In this document: positions 23,701 to 34,737 of the stretch, piece by piece
How the letters are laid out: each line of letters begins with the position of its first letter
How positions within the stretch are numbered: position 1 is the stretch's first letter
NCBI RefSeq assembly: GCF_030867095.1
Contig: NC_081828.1
Location: 207,458,978 to 207,522,977 of the forward strand
Reading direction: 5' to 3'
DNA length: 64,000 bases
From: Alligator mississippiensis
Lineage: Eukaryota; Chordata; Crocodylia; Alligatoridae
Translations under genes and position numbers: made by a program
The notes under the pieces: model-generated
Told to the model about the DNA's origin: nothing
Databases searched by the model: none
Seen by the model: only the letters and a program-made list of their open reading frames with translations

Positions 23701-26700
23701 ACTCCATCCCAAACACAGCAACATTTCCCCAAAGGAATTGACCTCAATTCACCCACAAGGACTCACATAACTAATACTCCAATCATGGTATTTCTTCCCT
23801 CCCCTCCCCTTTTCCTTATTCAAGAAAAGCACATCTTGTGCAAGCAACCACAGATATGACTGAACCTGAATGATTTTAGGGAAATAATATAATATCTCTG
23901 TGTATTTTGGATTTGTTGTTTATTTTTTTTGCATGGTGTTCTTACCCTTTTGTTCATGAGGTATTTTCTATGTAGCACTATGGGGTTTTTGGATGTATTT
24001 ATGCTCTAGGGCAGTGGTGCCCAAACTTTTCACCCCATGGGCTGGTTGGGTGGTGCCAGGGCTGGATCCAGTCGATGGGCCCAATCTGGCACATGACTAT
24101 ACAGGGAAGGGGTGCAGGCCAGGCAGTAACAGGTCAGCCCCAGGCCAAATCTGGCCATACAGCAATAGCTCAGCCTGGTCCTAGCGCCTCTGTGCAGGAC
24201 TTGGACATCTGGCAGTGAGGGAGGGATAACCACTGGTCCCCCACTGCCAAATTTCCTGGCTTGTGGGGAGCCCTATGGTCTGGATGCCACGGCTCATTTG
24301 GGGCACCCCTATGGTATGGGGCTCAGTTTGAATTATTACTTGTGTGGCATGTGTCTTTGGAAAGGGTGTCAAGGTATTTGTTTTTTGTGGGGGGGAGCGT
24401 AGCTGTGAGATATGTCTGAGACGTCTCACACCAGCAGTGTGTTTGCATGCGAACAGTGGTTGTGGAGGTGCATGGACGTTTGCAGTCATGCGCTTGATGG
24501 AGCAATGTGCCTGTATATATTTTGGTGTGGAAAGCCATTTGTGAGAGACACCTGCATGCTTGGAGGGAGGTACTTCTCCGTGGTACGTGCCATGTGTTTG
24601 TGGGTCGGCAGTATGATGGTTAGACTGTTTTTTACGTTTCCATAACAAAGACCCCTACTTCCTTTGTGTTTATCGCATAAAAGCAGGAGGAATCATTTTG
24701 ATGCATGTTTTCGGTTTACTCAAATCCTTTGTCCCCAGCACGGCGAACATTACAGAATTGAAATATTTGAGGGGAGCCAGTTTGGAGGGCAGTCCATGGA
24801 GTTCACTGAGGATTGCTCTTTCCTGCAAGGCCGAGGATGGAGCAAGAACTGTGTCAATGCTGTCAAAGTTTATGGAGATGGAGCGTGAGTAACCCGCGGG
24901 CATTAAAGGAGCATAACTGCTTGTCATCTCTCTTAAAATCCAGTGAAACTACCTCCTCCTCAGATATCCTTCTAATGAAAGGCATGGTAACCTCAAAGGA
25001 CATGGATCCCTTGAAAAAATCCTGTGAAGAAAGAGGGGGATTTGACTACTATGTGCTACACATCGACAACCTGATGACAATAGAAAGCTCCCTATTGATA
25101 TCAATGGAGCTGAATCAGGCCTGAAGATACTAGCCAAGCCTATATTTTCCAAAGTGACTGGTTATCTGGTTACTTCAAATTTTGGGTGCCAAGCTTGAAA
25201 CACCTTAAATGATGAGTGCTCAGCACTTTCTAAAAATTCTGCCTCCTTTAAGGTGACTCAGGCATGTCTCTTGAGACCACTAGTCATTTGTTAACAAGTT
25301 TAGATGTGTGAAAAGGACTTGACCCTATGGAAGTAGAGGAAGGTCAGCCATTCTGATCTCTATATTTAATGTGTTTGGGGTTTAAATGTAAGTTAAATAA
25401 TCCTGACATCTGCAAAAGTTGCTAAGTACTTGCGAGTCTTCCTGGAAAGGTTAATCATCCACATCGACATAGTTTGCAAACCTCTTCCCTTTTAACAGAT
25501 AAAATGAGGTAACATCAAAAGCTTTATCTTAGAATAAACTGGTTGTCTGAAGGAGTGTCAGCCATCAGCTAAAATGCAGTGGATGCAGCAGTGGTGCAAC
25601 AAGCCAAGTCGGGACCTGGGCAAACCCTGCAAGAGGGGGTGGGGTGGGGGAGAGCATGCAGTTCCCAGAGCCGGGTAGAGAGGATGTGGGTCCAAGAGCA
25701 GGGTTGCAGGGGTGAGGAAACAGCAGCCTGGGATCTTCTAAACAGTCCCAGCTGGGCTGCTCCTGCGGGCACGCATTGCCCACTCCATCTCTGTTGCTCT
25801 TAAAGCAACAGGAGTTGAGGACTGTCTTGAAGCTCCTGGCAGGGCAATGTTGTCGGGACACGGACTCTGGCAGTGTGGGGGGGACACGTCCAGTGCCCCT
25901 CCTAACTTGGCGCCTGGGGCAGGTGTCCCTCCACCCAACCCTAGTTATGCTACTGGCATTCAGTATCATACATGGGTATCTGGGTCACTATTTCCTGCGT
26001 TTGCTGGAGAACTGCTACTCTTTAATAGCCAAGTGGAAAGGTAGGAGTGGATCGTCTGTGGCAGGGGCGTCGCATTCACCCAAGGCTCTGGGCTGGATCC
26101 AGACTGTCGGGGCTCTGCCCGGGCTGGACCCACATTCAGGTGGCAATCCAGATCTGGGGTCCTGCCACAGGCGGCTATGTTCATCAGGGCCCAGAGATCC
26201 CAAATTCTGCAGCAGGCCGTGCGCCCCAGCTTCCAGGAGAAAGGGAACGGTTTCATGGGCTGAATCTGGCCCGTGGGCCATATGTTTGATACCCCTGGTG
26301 CATGGTGATTGGGGAGCTGTTTGTCCCCTTGATAGTAAGTTCAAATCCAGCCTAGATGAGCAAAGAGTGACTGCATGTGGTGGCTGGTTGATGGGCTCTG
26401 TGAAATGAGCTGGTCGCCTCAGTCCGGAGCCGAATGCCCAAGTATTTGCCTCATAAAATCAATGCCATAGCCAGCTCTAACTGAGACCTATGGCACAGTA
26501 TCAAGAAAGAGCCTAAGAAATGATCTGGCAGGGAGAGCTGACCACTCTTTTTAAAAGATGTTGTTCCAGGTTAAGGTAGAGCCATGTCAGTGGGACATTA
26601 TGGGGGTATTATTAGTGAGCTGTGAAGCTTGCTCACAGTGTGCTGGCTTGCGATGCTTGTGGGTCGAGGGAGTGCAGTCAGGAGTAGGAGGGTCATGAAG

Positions 26701-29700
26701 ATGGGTCCTGCTTCATGAAGGTGAAGATGGGTCCTGCTTACCCAGGCATAGCTAGAAATCCTGTAAGATTCCCTAGCCTGGCTTCATGGCACTTAGAGAA
26801 GGGCTGACATTATAGAAACTGAATCTGAATTTAATGTGGCTCTCACATACCATGCAATTGCGGGGGGAGGAGTGTTCAGATGCAGGGGCGTTGGGTTGGG
26901 CTCATCTCTAGCAAGGCAGATACCAGAGGTCAGGGAAACATTTGCATGAGGGGCATACATGGGGGTAGAAGTGGGGAGCTAACTCAGCTTGAAGCCACAC
27001 CCACGTTGGCAGACTGACCTGAAAAGGGAGGAACCCAGGGCTCTGTTTCCATACACTCACACTTGGCAGCTGTGAGTCCCTATAAATCATAAGGTCAGCT
27101 TTGGCTCCATTTCTTGCCACCATTTGCAGAGGACTTAGAGTGATAACATGAATGGGCCAGACCTTAGGACCCAGGAAAGCAGGCAGCCCCTTGGGGCACT
27201 GTTCTTCTCAGGAGCCGCACATACCACGCAAGCTGAGTATCATGAGCCTGCCGGTCTCCCTCTGAGACTGGAAGGGGCAGGAAAAGACCACTGCCAGACT
27301 CCCTCCTGTCTCTGGCAGCTAGATCAGAGGAGGAGGAATTTGGCCTGATTTCCTCTCCTGGCAGCTTGGGACCCATCTCTTGCTTGCAGCCTCTGCAGCT
27401 TATAGAAGTGGCCTCGTCGGAGTTCAGCGCACTGCAGTGCTAATGTCCCAATCTCTGGTTAGCCAGGACTCGCCAGTATAGGCAGGTCATTTGTTCTTCA
27501 TGTCCTCCATACCCCACTACACACACGTGTGCCCCCAACAGCTGTGTGCACCTGGCATTGCACTTCTCCTTATGCAGAGGATGGGTGATCTTGTGGTGAA
27601 GGCACAGAACTGGAGTCAGGAAACTTGGGGTCTGGTCCCAGATACAGAGTCGGCTTGGCCTTGGGCAAAGACACTGAGGCCCAGACTTCAAGCCTGAGTG
27701 TTGAAGGAGAGCCTGGTTCTCAGAGGTGTTGACTTGCTTTGGGATGCACTGAATTCAGTAGCATCCCTAAAAATCACCGCCCGAGTCAGTGCCTCAACCT
27801 ATAAATGTAGATTTCTAGCTTCTGTCCCCAGTTTTAACAGTTTGGGCTTTAGTTTCTCCCTGTGCCTCCTTCTCCCTGTTTTTAAGATAAAAGGGTACCA
27901 CTTGCCTATACCACAGCAAGAGGGGGTGGGGGTGAGACTACCTACATTGATGTCCTGTGAGCTTGTAAGTGCCAGATCCTGTCTCCCCAATGTTTTCAGC
28001 TCTTCATAAAACCCACTATAAAACTGGACTTGTTCAGAGTTAGTTACATAGGCTGTACAGGACCTCCTGGGTCAGAGAGCCCAGACCTATACTTGCTGGC
28101 ATCTTGGCAAAACAGTGTCCACAAGGACACCCTCTTTGGCCCCTCTCACTTCTCACGGTCCCAAAGCACCCGACAAATGAACAACCCGCCTCCCTTCAAT
28201 GTAGAAGAAAGAGAGCAGGGGATTAGTCTGTGCATTTGTCATCATATAATGGGAATGAGCCTTTTTGGAATAACAGCGTCTCCTCCTCTCGGGAGCACGT
28301 TTGTTGTTCTTGTTATGTCACCGGTTATTTTTCTGTTGTCATTGTGCCCTGTTTCCTATTACAAACAAACACGTTTTCATCGGGAGTGGGGGATGGGGCG
28401 GGGAAGAAAGCTGCAGGACTCTCTCGGAGCCAGGAAGTGCTTGGCTTGTGCAAGGCACAGCTGGGACTCCGGTTACTCATGATGTTTTCGTGCCAAGAGA
28501 GCATCTTGGCTTAGGGGTAGCAGCCAAGAAAAGGAAGCTGTGGCTGAAAGAAGTCGGAGCAAAGGTGTGCTGTGCGCACCCGAGGATGCATCTCTCTGTA
28601 TGGGAGGAGGCTAAATTATATTGTTGTTCATCTCCCACCTACAAACCGTTTAGTCTCCTTATGATGGTGTCTTCTTTCAAAACCGTTTACCCTGTAAAAC
28701 TCCCGAAATCCCAGCGCTGTCACATTCCCGCACTACGTGTCCAGCAGGAGTCTCTCTCATTTAAGGCAGATGTGCCTGGCTCCAGGTGTTCCATTAAGGA
28801 CTTCATTATTGCCATCAGATTTATGTGGATTTTATAGCAATGGGCAACAGTAGAAAGCTGAGAGACTGTGAATAATCAAACGCTGCATTACCTCTTGTCA
28901 TGGCAGCTCAGGTCAGCTCAGAAGCGCCGCATGCCAGTGCGTGACTGATGCACTCTGAAAAGGCATGTCATCCAAGCATGCCTTGGGCTGGAGCTGCAGT
29001 GGTCTGCTCCCCAGAGACTGTCGTTCTGGTGAGAGAGCCCTTCCGGGCTGTTCGCTAGGGAGAGTTTGCATGCTCACTGCTTGCTCGGAGAAGGAAAAAC
29101 ATCCTAAAAGCTACAGGGTGCAGGGTTTCTGTAAAAGAAGGTTTGCTTGGCTCTTCCTAGTTCTGCACCAGTGCACAGGGCTGTTATCCAGAAAGCCACC
29201 ATGTTTCTGGGCTCTGACAGATCTGCTGTGTGACTGCTTCTGCTTTGTGTCTCATTTTCATCATCTGTGAAACGGGGCTAATTGGACTTTCCCACCTTTG
29301 CAAAGTGCTATGAAATACATGGATGGTAACCGCTATATGTGCATGTAACAGCACATATTCTTACAAAAGCTGATCATGCCATCCCTCCCCCCGCCTTACC
29401 CCCAAAGGCCCCTGGTTACAAATCCATCCTGCCAGATGAGGAGGGTACCTGGCACAGCCCTGGGTCCTACATCAGGCCAATCTACCTTTGAAACTCCAGA
29501 AGGACTGGGTCCTGATACTGAGTCACTCTGCTCTCTCAACCACCACCTTACCAAATGTCTTATTTTCAGACTGTTCCCAGCTCCTTCCAGCCAGAGAATT
29601 GAGGCTGAAACGTAGCATACATTATGCTGTGTGCAATTAAAGCAGTCCTGAAGCAGGCTGTTTCTCTCAGTTACCTTCCAGCAAACATCTGGCAGCCTCT

Positions 29701-32141
29701 ATACTCAATTGTGTCCTGCATGAACCTGTGATCAGGCACAGCTTTTGTAAAAATACTTGCTGCTTTTCATGGAGCGGTGAAAGCCTAATCATCCCCATTT
29801 CTGAGATGGCAAGGATGAGTAGCAGAGGTTGAAGTGGCCATGCAGCAGGTTGGTGCCAGGAAGAGAGACCAGGTTACTGGACTCCCTAACCATTAGATCA
29901 AATTGCCTCTAGGAAGACCTATAGTTCCATGTATCCCATGTCCATCTTGACAATATATCCTTTACATCAATATCTGTCCTTATTCCCCCCTGCACTATAT
30001 CAGTTGGGTACAGGAATATTCACTTTCTCTCCTCAATTCTTGTGCAGTGTTGCTGGGGCTGCTGAAAAGCCACTGTATTGTGTGACAGGGGTACCTTTAC
30101 TGGATGCTATATGAAGGGATACATAGATATTAGGGTCAGAAGGGACCTCAACAGACCATCGAGTCCGACCCCCTGCCTAGGCAGGAAAGAGCACTGGGGT
30201 CAGATGACCCCAGCTAGATGCCTATCCAGCCTTCTCTTAAAGACCCCCAGGGTAGGGGAGAGCACCACCTCCCTTGGGAGTCCATTCCAGACCTTGGCCA
30301 CTCGAACTGTGAAGAAGTTTTTCCTGATACCTAGATTAAATCTGCTGTCAGTTTGTGACCATTGTTCCTTGTTGCCCCAAGAGGCACCCTGGTGAACAGA
30401 GCATCTTTTATCCCTTGCTGCATCCCCCAGTGAATTTGTAGGCGGCCACAAGATCACCTCTCAACCTTCTCTTGCGGAGGCTGAAGAGGTCCAGGTCCCT
30501 CAGTCTCTTCTCATAGGGTTTGGCCTGCAAACTCTTAACCATACGAGTGGCCCTTCTCTGGACCCTCTCTAGGTTATCCACATCCCTCTTAAAGTGCGGT
30601 GCCCAAAACTGGACGCAGTACTCCAACTGTGGTCTGAACAATCCCGCATAGAGGGGAAGTGTCACCTCCTTGGATCTAGTTGTCATGCATCTGCTAACAT
30701 ATGAGATGATGTATATACTAATAAACAGTGCACCATCTGAATGAGATCTCTGTCCCTCTCATGGTGTGTGGATAGCACCGGCCAAAATAACAGGATCATA
30801 GGAAAGTAGGGCCGAAGGGACCTCGTGAGGTCATCTAGTCACACCACAGGCTCAAGGCAGGATCATCTCTAACTAAACCATCCCACTCAAGTGTCTGTAT
30901 AACCTGCTCCTGAAAATTGTCAGAGATGGTGATTCCACCACATCTTTTACCAGCAGGTAGCAGGTGTAGAGTAGATACAGAGGTAAAATGGCTGGAATTT
31001 GGTAGTTGCTCTATTGCTACATGAGGTGGCTGGGGATGAGTCTGAAACAAGGACCCATATAGTCTGACCTGAGGCTCACTAAAACACAGAAGATAAATTT
31101 CAAATAAGTGCATAAACCTTGACCTTAAACCCTTTTGCATTCTTCCCATGTAGAGGATTGTGGCTTTTCAGAACCTAGATCCATTTAAGCCTTGGGTGCA
31201 TGCAAGAGGCGTGAAGGATGAGGCAGATATGAGGTTTCCAGTGGAGAAGGAGTGGGGACAGGTGTATACAGGTAGTATCAGAGAGGTGAGAAAAGTGTGG
31301 ATTACAAACAGAGGAGATGTGTGGCCAAGGATGATGCTAAGTTTATGGAAGAAGGGAAGCAAAGGGAAAACAGCATGGATTTCAGCTTGAGCATAGAGGA
31401 TGACACGAAGCAACAATTTTGCTTTGTCAAGGCAGATAGAAGGATGAAGCATACCAAAGTCATCAAAGACGTAAAATGATGTATCCAGCTGAGTATCATC
31501 CCTCTGAAAATGGTAGTTCATGTTAAAGGCTAAGATACATGGAACCAAAGTTACTTTTATAACTAAGGAGGCAATTTATGAAAATGAAGTGTATTTAGAT
31601 TGTTTGGGGCACTATTTTTTTATTTTGGGTGGGGGGGCTCTCATATTATGAGCAAAAACAGTACATAATATGATGGGGCGCTGATCACAGGTGTAGCCTC
31701 TAGATGCCAGTGTAAATATTAATAATAATAGAAGGATCCAAGGTGGCTGTCAACAGGGTAAAAGGCAGCACTGAAGTGAAAGAGAAGGTGTCTTCAATAG
31801 CAAAGGCTTTCAATCCAAAAAGGATGGCAGACAGGCCAGAATAAAACCTAGGTGGAAGAAAAACATATGCATCTGGGATGTGGTTAGTGCAAAAGTGCTG
31901 TCTAACTCCCTGAGTAAAAACTGAGAAAGGAGCCTAGTAAGGGATCTAAGATGGTTCTTACTGCTAGACTTTATTCTTGATTAATCCATGCCCTCTCCAT
32001 TTTAGATGGGTGTTGTATGAAGAACCCAATTACCGCGGCCGTATGTACGTAGTGGAGAGAGGAGAGTACCGCAGCTTCAACGAGTGGCAAGGACAGAGCA
32101 CAAACATCCAGTCGCTCAGAAGAATCATCAACTACTTTTAA
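20699..32141 (+). CDS. CRYGN: Gamma-N crystallin, complete spliced gene (4 exons, 183 aa)
   Basis: The coding sequence joins 20699-20719, 21183-21431, 24739-24884 and 32006-32141: 552 nt including TAA, giving 183 residues, the length I recall for full-length gamma-N crystallins. All introns are GT-AG; the first two are phase 0 and the third is phase 2. The product is a soluble lens protein of the beta/gamma-crystallin superfamily with four Greek-key motifs in two domains. Tryptophans at residues 49, 75, 140 and 166 keep the spacing of the four conserved gamma-crystallin Trp. Exon usage is a hybrid: exon 2 encodes motifs 1 and 2 together (gamma style), while exons 3 and 4 encode motifs 3 and 4 separately (beta style). 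This is the known hallmark of CRYGN. The reading frame is intact, with no stops. Recognition rests on remembered mammalian CRYGN sequence, for example the matching segments [14 protein letters not shown] and MGSCRPVGM. Confidence 0.96.
21183..21431 (+). CDS. CRYGN: CRYGN exon 2: Greek-key motifs 1 and 2
   Basis: There are 83 codons (residues 8-90) between a pyrimidine-rich ...TTCACTTCAG acceptor and a GTTAGT donor. The exon encodes the whole N-terminal domain. Motif 1 opens with [11 protein letters not shown] and motif 2 with [12 protein letters not shown]. The exon closes with MGSCRPVGM, the inter-domain connector. Both motifs in one exon is the gamma-crystallin arrangement. Intron 2 runs 21432-24738. 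Confidence 0.96.
22284..22469 (+). mobile_element. Complete hAT MITE in CRYGN intron 2
   Basis: 186 bp bounded by CAGTGGTTTTCAA and its reverse complement TTGAAAACCACTG (13-bp perfect terminal inverted repeats). The flanking octamers ACCTAGTC and GTCTAGCC share the CTAG core and differ only by transitions, consistent with an aged 8-bp target duplication. The interior contains CGGACCCCTTTG-type repeats in both orientations. Confidence 0.85.
23165..23370 (+). mobile_element. Possible hAT-type fragment in CRYGN intron 2
   Basis: Starts GCAGGGGCAGCACGTGTGCC and has the purine-rich GCAGAGCAG style of other hAT MITEs in this window. No opposite terminal repeat was found. Tentative. Confidence 0.25.
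24010..24313 (+). mobile_element. hAT MITE in CRYGN intron 2
   Basis: The left end GGCAGTGGTGCCCAAACTTTT and the right end GGGGCACCCCTATGG are inverted versions of the usual CAGNGGTGCCC terminus. About 300 bp with no reading frame. The target duplication is not clear. Confidence 0.6.
24739..24884 (+). CDS. CRYGN: CRYGN exon 3: Greek-key motif 3
   Basis: 48 codons plus two bases (residues 91-138 and the first two bases of Ala139), after a ...TTTGTCCCCAG acceptor and before a GTGAGT donor at 24885. It starts [12 protein letters not shown] and ends [10 protein letters not shown]. Carrying one motif per exon is beta-crystallin style. The open frame can be read a few codons past the donor, but the donor is a strong consensus and the frame joins correctly to exon 4. 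Confidence 0.95.
25165..25300 (+). repeat. Old amniote interspersed repeat (copy in CRYGN intron 3)
   Basis: TTTTGGGTGCCAAGCTTGAA, CACCTTAAATGATGAGTGCT and CACTAGTCATTTG form a motif series also seen near 11840-11900 (inverted order) and 62670-62790. Deeply diverged; family name not assigned. Confidence 0.4.
25589..25955 (+). mobile_element. hAT MITE in CRYGN intron 3
   Basis: 367 bp. The left end CAGTGGTGCAACAAGCC and the right end GGGTTATGCTACTG-like (CTAGTTATGCTACTG) are diverged inverted repeats of the CAGTGGCGTAACTAG type. The flanks GGATGCAG and GCATTCAG agree at 6 of 8 positions, as expected for an old 8-bp duplication. GC-rich interior. Confidence 0.7.
26062..26297 (+). mobile_element. 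hAT MITE in CRYGN intron 3
   Basis: 236 bp from CAGGGGCGTCGCATTCACCC to GGCCATATGTTTGATACCCCTG. The right end is the well-preserved CAGGGGTATCAAACATATGG terminus in reverse; the left end is diverged. It lies 106 bp from the preceding hAT copy. The flanking octamers agree at 5 of 8. Confidence 0.65.
27590..27690 (+). mobile_element. MIR-type SINE fragment in CRYGN intron 3
   Basis: GTGGTGAAGGCACAGAACTG, AGTCAGGAAACTTGGGG and CTTGGGCAAAGACACTGAGG form the head-to-core order of MIR. Confidence 0.6.
29210..29345 (+). mobile_element. MIR/CORE-type SINE 3' half in CRYGN intron 3
   Basis: TGTGTCTCATTTTCATCATC, TGAAACGGGGCTAATTGG and GCAAAGTGCTATGAAATACA match the core and tail order. Confidence 0.6.
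29785..29905 (-). mobile_element. MIR-type SINE fragment in CRYGN intron 3
   Basis: The antisense order CATCCCCATTTCTGAGATGG, then TGGCCATGCAGCAGG, then CTCCCTAACCATTAGATCA corresponds to MIR read backwards, ending at the tRNA-like head. Confidence 0.5.
30118..30690 (-). mobile_element. CR1 LINE, 5'-truncated, in CRYGN intron 3
   Basis: The minus strand encodes the end of the CR1 polyprotein: [20 protein letters not shown], then [12 protein letters not shown], then [20 protein letters not shown], in two overlapping frames, followed by the 3' terminus at 30118 (GGTCCCTTCTGACCCTAATA in sense). About 570 bp. It lies antisense to CRYGN. Confidence 0.9.
30788..30970 (-). mobile_element. CR1 LINE 3' fragment in CRYGN intron 3
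   Basis: The minus-strand 3' end reads on the + strand as ATCATAGGAAAGTAGGGCC, GAAGGGACCTCGTGAGGTCA and a diverged body to about 30970. It lies 100 bp from the preceding CR1 and in the same orientation, but belongs to a different subfamily. Confidence 0.7.
32006..32141 (+). CDS. CRYGN: CRYGN exon 4: Greek-key motif 4 and stop
   Basis: The exon begins after ...CTCTCCATTTTAG. Its first A completes the Ala139 codon, followed by 44 codons ([12 protein letters not shown]... to ...RRIINYF) and TAA at 32139-32141. It contains Trp140 and Trp166 of the C-terminal domain. The encoded end is of the mouse/non-primate type. The commonly annotated human product, as I recall it, diverges after motif 3, so this locus represents the ancestral four-motif form. 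Intron 3 is about 7.1 kb and full of transposon remains. Confidence 0.95.
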
Positions 32142-32240
32142 CTGAGTTGTTGTACTGCCAAGGTCCTGGTGACACTCAGGGCCTAGCTTTGCTCTCTGTT
32201 CACTGGAAATGTGGAATAAATTCTTAAAATCAGTTTCTGG
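32142..32240 (+). promoter_or_regulatory. CRYGN: CRYGN 3' UTR with AATAAA polyadenylation signal
   Basis: A canonical AATAAA sits at 32215-32220, 74 bases after the stop codon, followed within 20-40 bases by a GT/T-rich stretch (about 32232-32262). This gives a very short 3' UTR, typical of crystallin transcripts. The cleavage point near 32235 is an estimate. Confidence 0.8.
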
Positions 32241-33529
32241 TTCTAAGTTTTGTTTCGTTTTTTAATCTGAGTCAACGGATGATGCTCTGCTACATCACGT
32301 GGTCTAACTACATGTAGATTCAAAAGCAGAATTGTGGGGTCTGGCTTGCCGCCTCCTAGGCATGGGATCTGAACGAGCAATGCTAAATGAGCACATTATC
32401 ATCATCGGAGTCTACGCACTGATGTGCTGTGCCTGTGTCCAAAACCCATTTGAGTAATTGAACCTCTTTCTGCTGACTTCAGCTGGCTTTGGTTCAGACC
32501 CATTGTGTTTAAAAAAAAAGAAAATAAAATAAATGACTAGCATAAAATCTCTGAAGGATGTCCGGGTCAGCCCAGAAAAGTGACTCATAAATCCCAAAAG
32601 CCAAACTCCGCTGGAATGTTCTCACTTGGTCCACATGGCACCTTTCTTTTTTTCCTCCCTCTTAGAGAGAGAAAAGGGACCACACAGCCATTTTCATCTC
32701 TTTAGTGAGTCCAGTGCAACCTGTCTGCATTTGGCTAGTTGTACCTACTGGGTATGTTCAGCTGGTTCTTCTGTACCATGGGCCCTGCTGATCTCTGTTG
32801 CAGATTCGTAGTTAGTCATAAGCTACTAGGTAGGGCGGAAGCAGGGGAATAAGAGGAAGTGCATCTGATAAGCTAAAAGTGGTCTGTTAAATTATTTACA
32901 AACCACATAACAGGATTGCTCTTGTGCTGTCAGTGACACAAAACCCCCAAAGGTCATATGACCCCCCCTCCCATAGGCACATAATGTGCACTCATGGGTT
33001 TGGAGCCATTTATGAAGGGGTAATTGTATTCTTTTCACTCCATCTACATACTATATTGGTTTATTTTATTTGCTGTTCAGGCTTATTTGTCTGATGGTTA
33101 CTGACAGGTACTGGCAAAATTCCCGCGAGGCCAAAGCTTAGCTTCTTCGCTTTCTGTTAATCCACTGGAAAGCCTGCTGACCTCACCGCTTTAGCTGTCT
33201 CTTAAAAGGGATGCTAGCAAGGTTGACAGGCCCAGAGTATATCAAAATGTGGAAGAAGAGTGCACTTACAATGGGTTCCTACGCCCTCTGGGGACTCTGC
33301 TCTGTCCTTGTGGGCTGGCAGTAGAGTCAAATGCACAAGATCCTGGTTTTCAGTGAGCACAGAGAAGAGCAGGAGGGCAGACTGATCAGCGGTACAGTTT
33401 AATGGGGCCCTAGGTCCACTGGGAAAGAAGGGCATTTTACACTGCATGCACCCAGGATCCTGTGACCCTGACTCATACCACGGGGCCACAGATTGCTGAC
33501 TATTTGTTTTTCCTTAAATAAAATGGATA
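32241..33529. other. Downstream flank of CRYGN, unassigned
   Basis: No coding or repeat family recognised. Confidence 0.4.
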
Positions 33530-34340
33530 ACATCCCCCGGTGTTGAACCTAGAAAGCAGGTTTTCAACCTAGTGCTCTGAGAATTGACACAACACTTGGT
33601 TCATGAATAGCAGAAAGGCTTGTTGTAATAACTACCAACAAGCTACAAAACTAAATAACAGAAAAAGACTCTTTCCCAATATAAAACAAGCTATCAGTCC
33701 TTAGTATTATCTTAGCTGCACGGAGATTTTTACCCAATTCAGGCAGGAAGCAGTTCTTGTAGAGCCTCAAAGTGTGGATCCTTCACTTGTTGGCTGGGTG
33801 GCAGGATGGCTTGGTCTGGACTGCACACACCTTGCTGGCAAATCTGCTTAGTTTTTATACTGTTTAATTGTATAGCTTCAAAGCATTTTTCCTTGATGGT
33901 TGACGGATGAGAGTTCAAACAAACAGGGAGGAAAAGGTTGATCATCATCATAACACAACTGTTAATTGCCTGGCTCCTGTTCTGGATTTGTCTAGGTGTG
34001 AAGACTGTATTTTTTTTGCAACCCCTGCAATTATATGCCAGTTTACAGGCGATGGGTCTTGAGCAGTCAGACAGGATACTTAGAGGTGTCACCAAACCTG
34101 TTTTGAGGCATCTGTATATCAATGGGGCAAATGTGCAGTAGCTTGTACAGGGGAGGGTCTGTTTCCCAAGCTCCAGACATTTGTAACGCCCTACACATTC
34201 AGTGTTTGTTGGGAGAAATGTGAGCAGGGGGTGTTTGTCACAAGGCGCCTTTCCTGTATCTTTTACAAGTTTCTCTTGAGATGCATATTGAGTCTTTTGT
34301 CTTCTTTAGCTGTTAGGTCAATTGAAATGCATATGTAGCT
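33530..34340 (-). mobile_element. Possible LTR-like fossil, minus strand
   Basis: The minus strand shows TATAAAA around 33853-33860, with an 800-bp unique-looking sequence on either side that ends in a T-rich part near 33530. The layout is that of an LTR (upstream region, TATA, leader), but no matching partner, primer site or coding remnant is seen. Weakly supported; it could be ordinary intergenic DNA. Confidence 0.22.
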
Positions 34341-34665
34341 GCCTTGCCTTCACTGGCTCTCTTAGACACACACACATGTGATGAGTTTGTTAGGTGTCTG
34401 TTGACAATGTTCTTGATTTGACATCATCTAGCACAGGGAATAAAACAAGTTGGGGTAACTCTATTTTGTATGGTCCCAGCTGCCACTTTGCATTTTTGTG
34501 CAAGATGCACTGTTATTTTAATTTGGTTATAAAGATTTTATGTGTAGGCCTGGCCGAGCCATTACTGTATTTACCATCAACACAGGGCTTGCTTTGAAAG
34601 AATAAAGAGTTCTCTGGACCCTGGAACGTGCAGAGTGAATCGTTGAAGATAGTCATATTTTAGCC

Positions 34666-34737
34666 TCCCTGGTGGTCTAGTGGTCAGGATTTGATGCTCT
34701 CACTGCTGTGACCTAGGTTCAATTCCCAGTCAAGGAA
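34666..34737 (+). pseudogene. tRNA-Glu (CTC) pseudogene or tRNA-derived SINE head
   Basis: 72 nt align along the full length of vertebrate tRNA-Glu (TCCCTGGTGGTCTAGTGG at the start), with anticodon loop CTCTCAC. Acceptor pair 4 is C-A. The anticodon stem has become TGATG/TGCTG where the gene has CGGCG/CGCCG, and the T stem has an A-C mismatch. Most changes are of the CpG-decay type (CG to TG or CA). No TTTT terminator follows closely. It is therefore a decayed copy, not a working gene. Confidence 0.75.

Noticed and set aside
25776-26408. 210-aa + strand frame
   Set aside because: It runs across two hAT MITEs and an intron of CRYGN. Its length reflects GC-rich MITE sequence.
31160-31560. Possible retrocopy with frames on both strands in CRYGN intron 3
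   Set aside because: No protein family could be recognised and no poly-A tail or target duplication was seen.
34666-34737. Functional tRNA-Glu
   Set aside because: Mismatches in the acceptor, anticodon and T stems, and no terminator.
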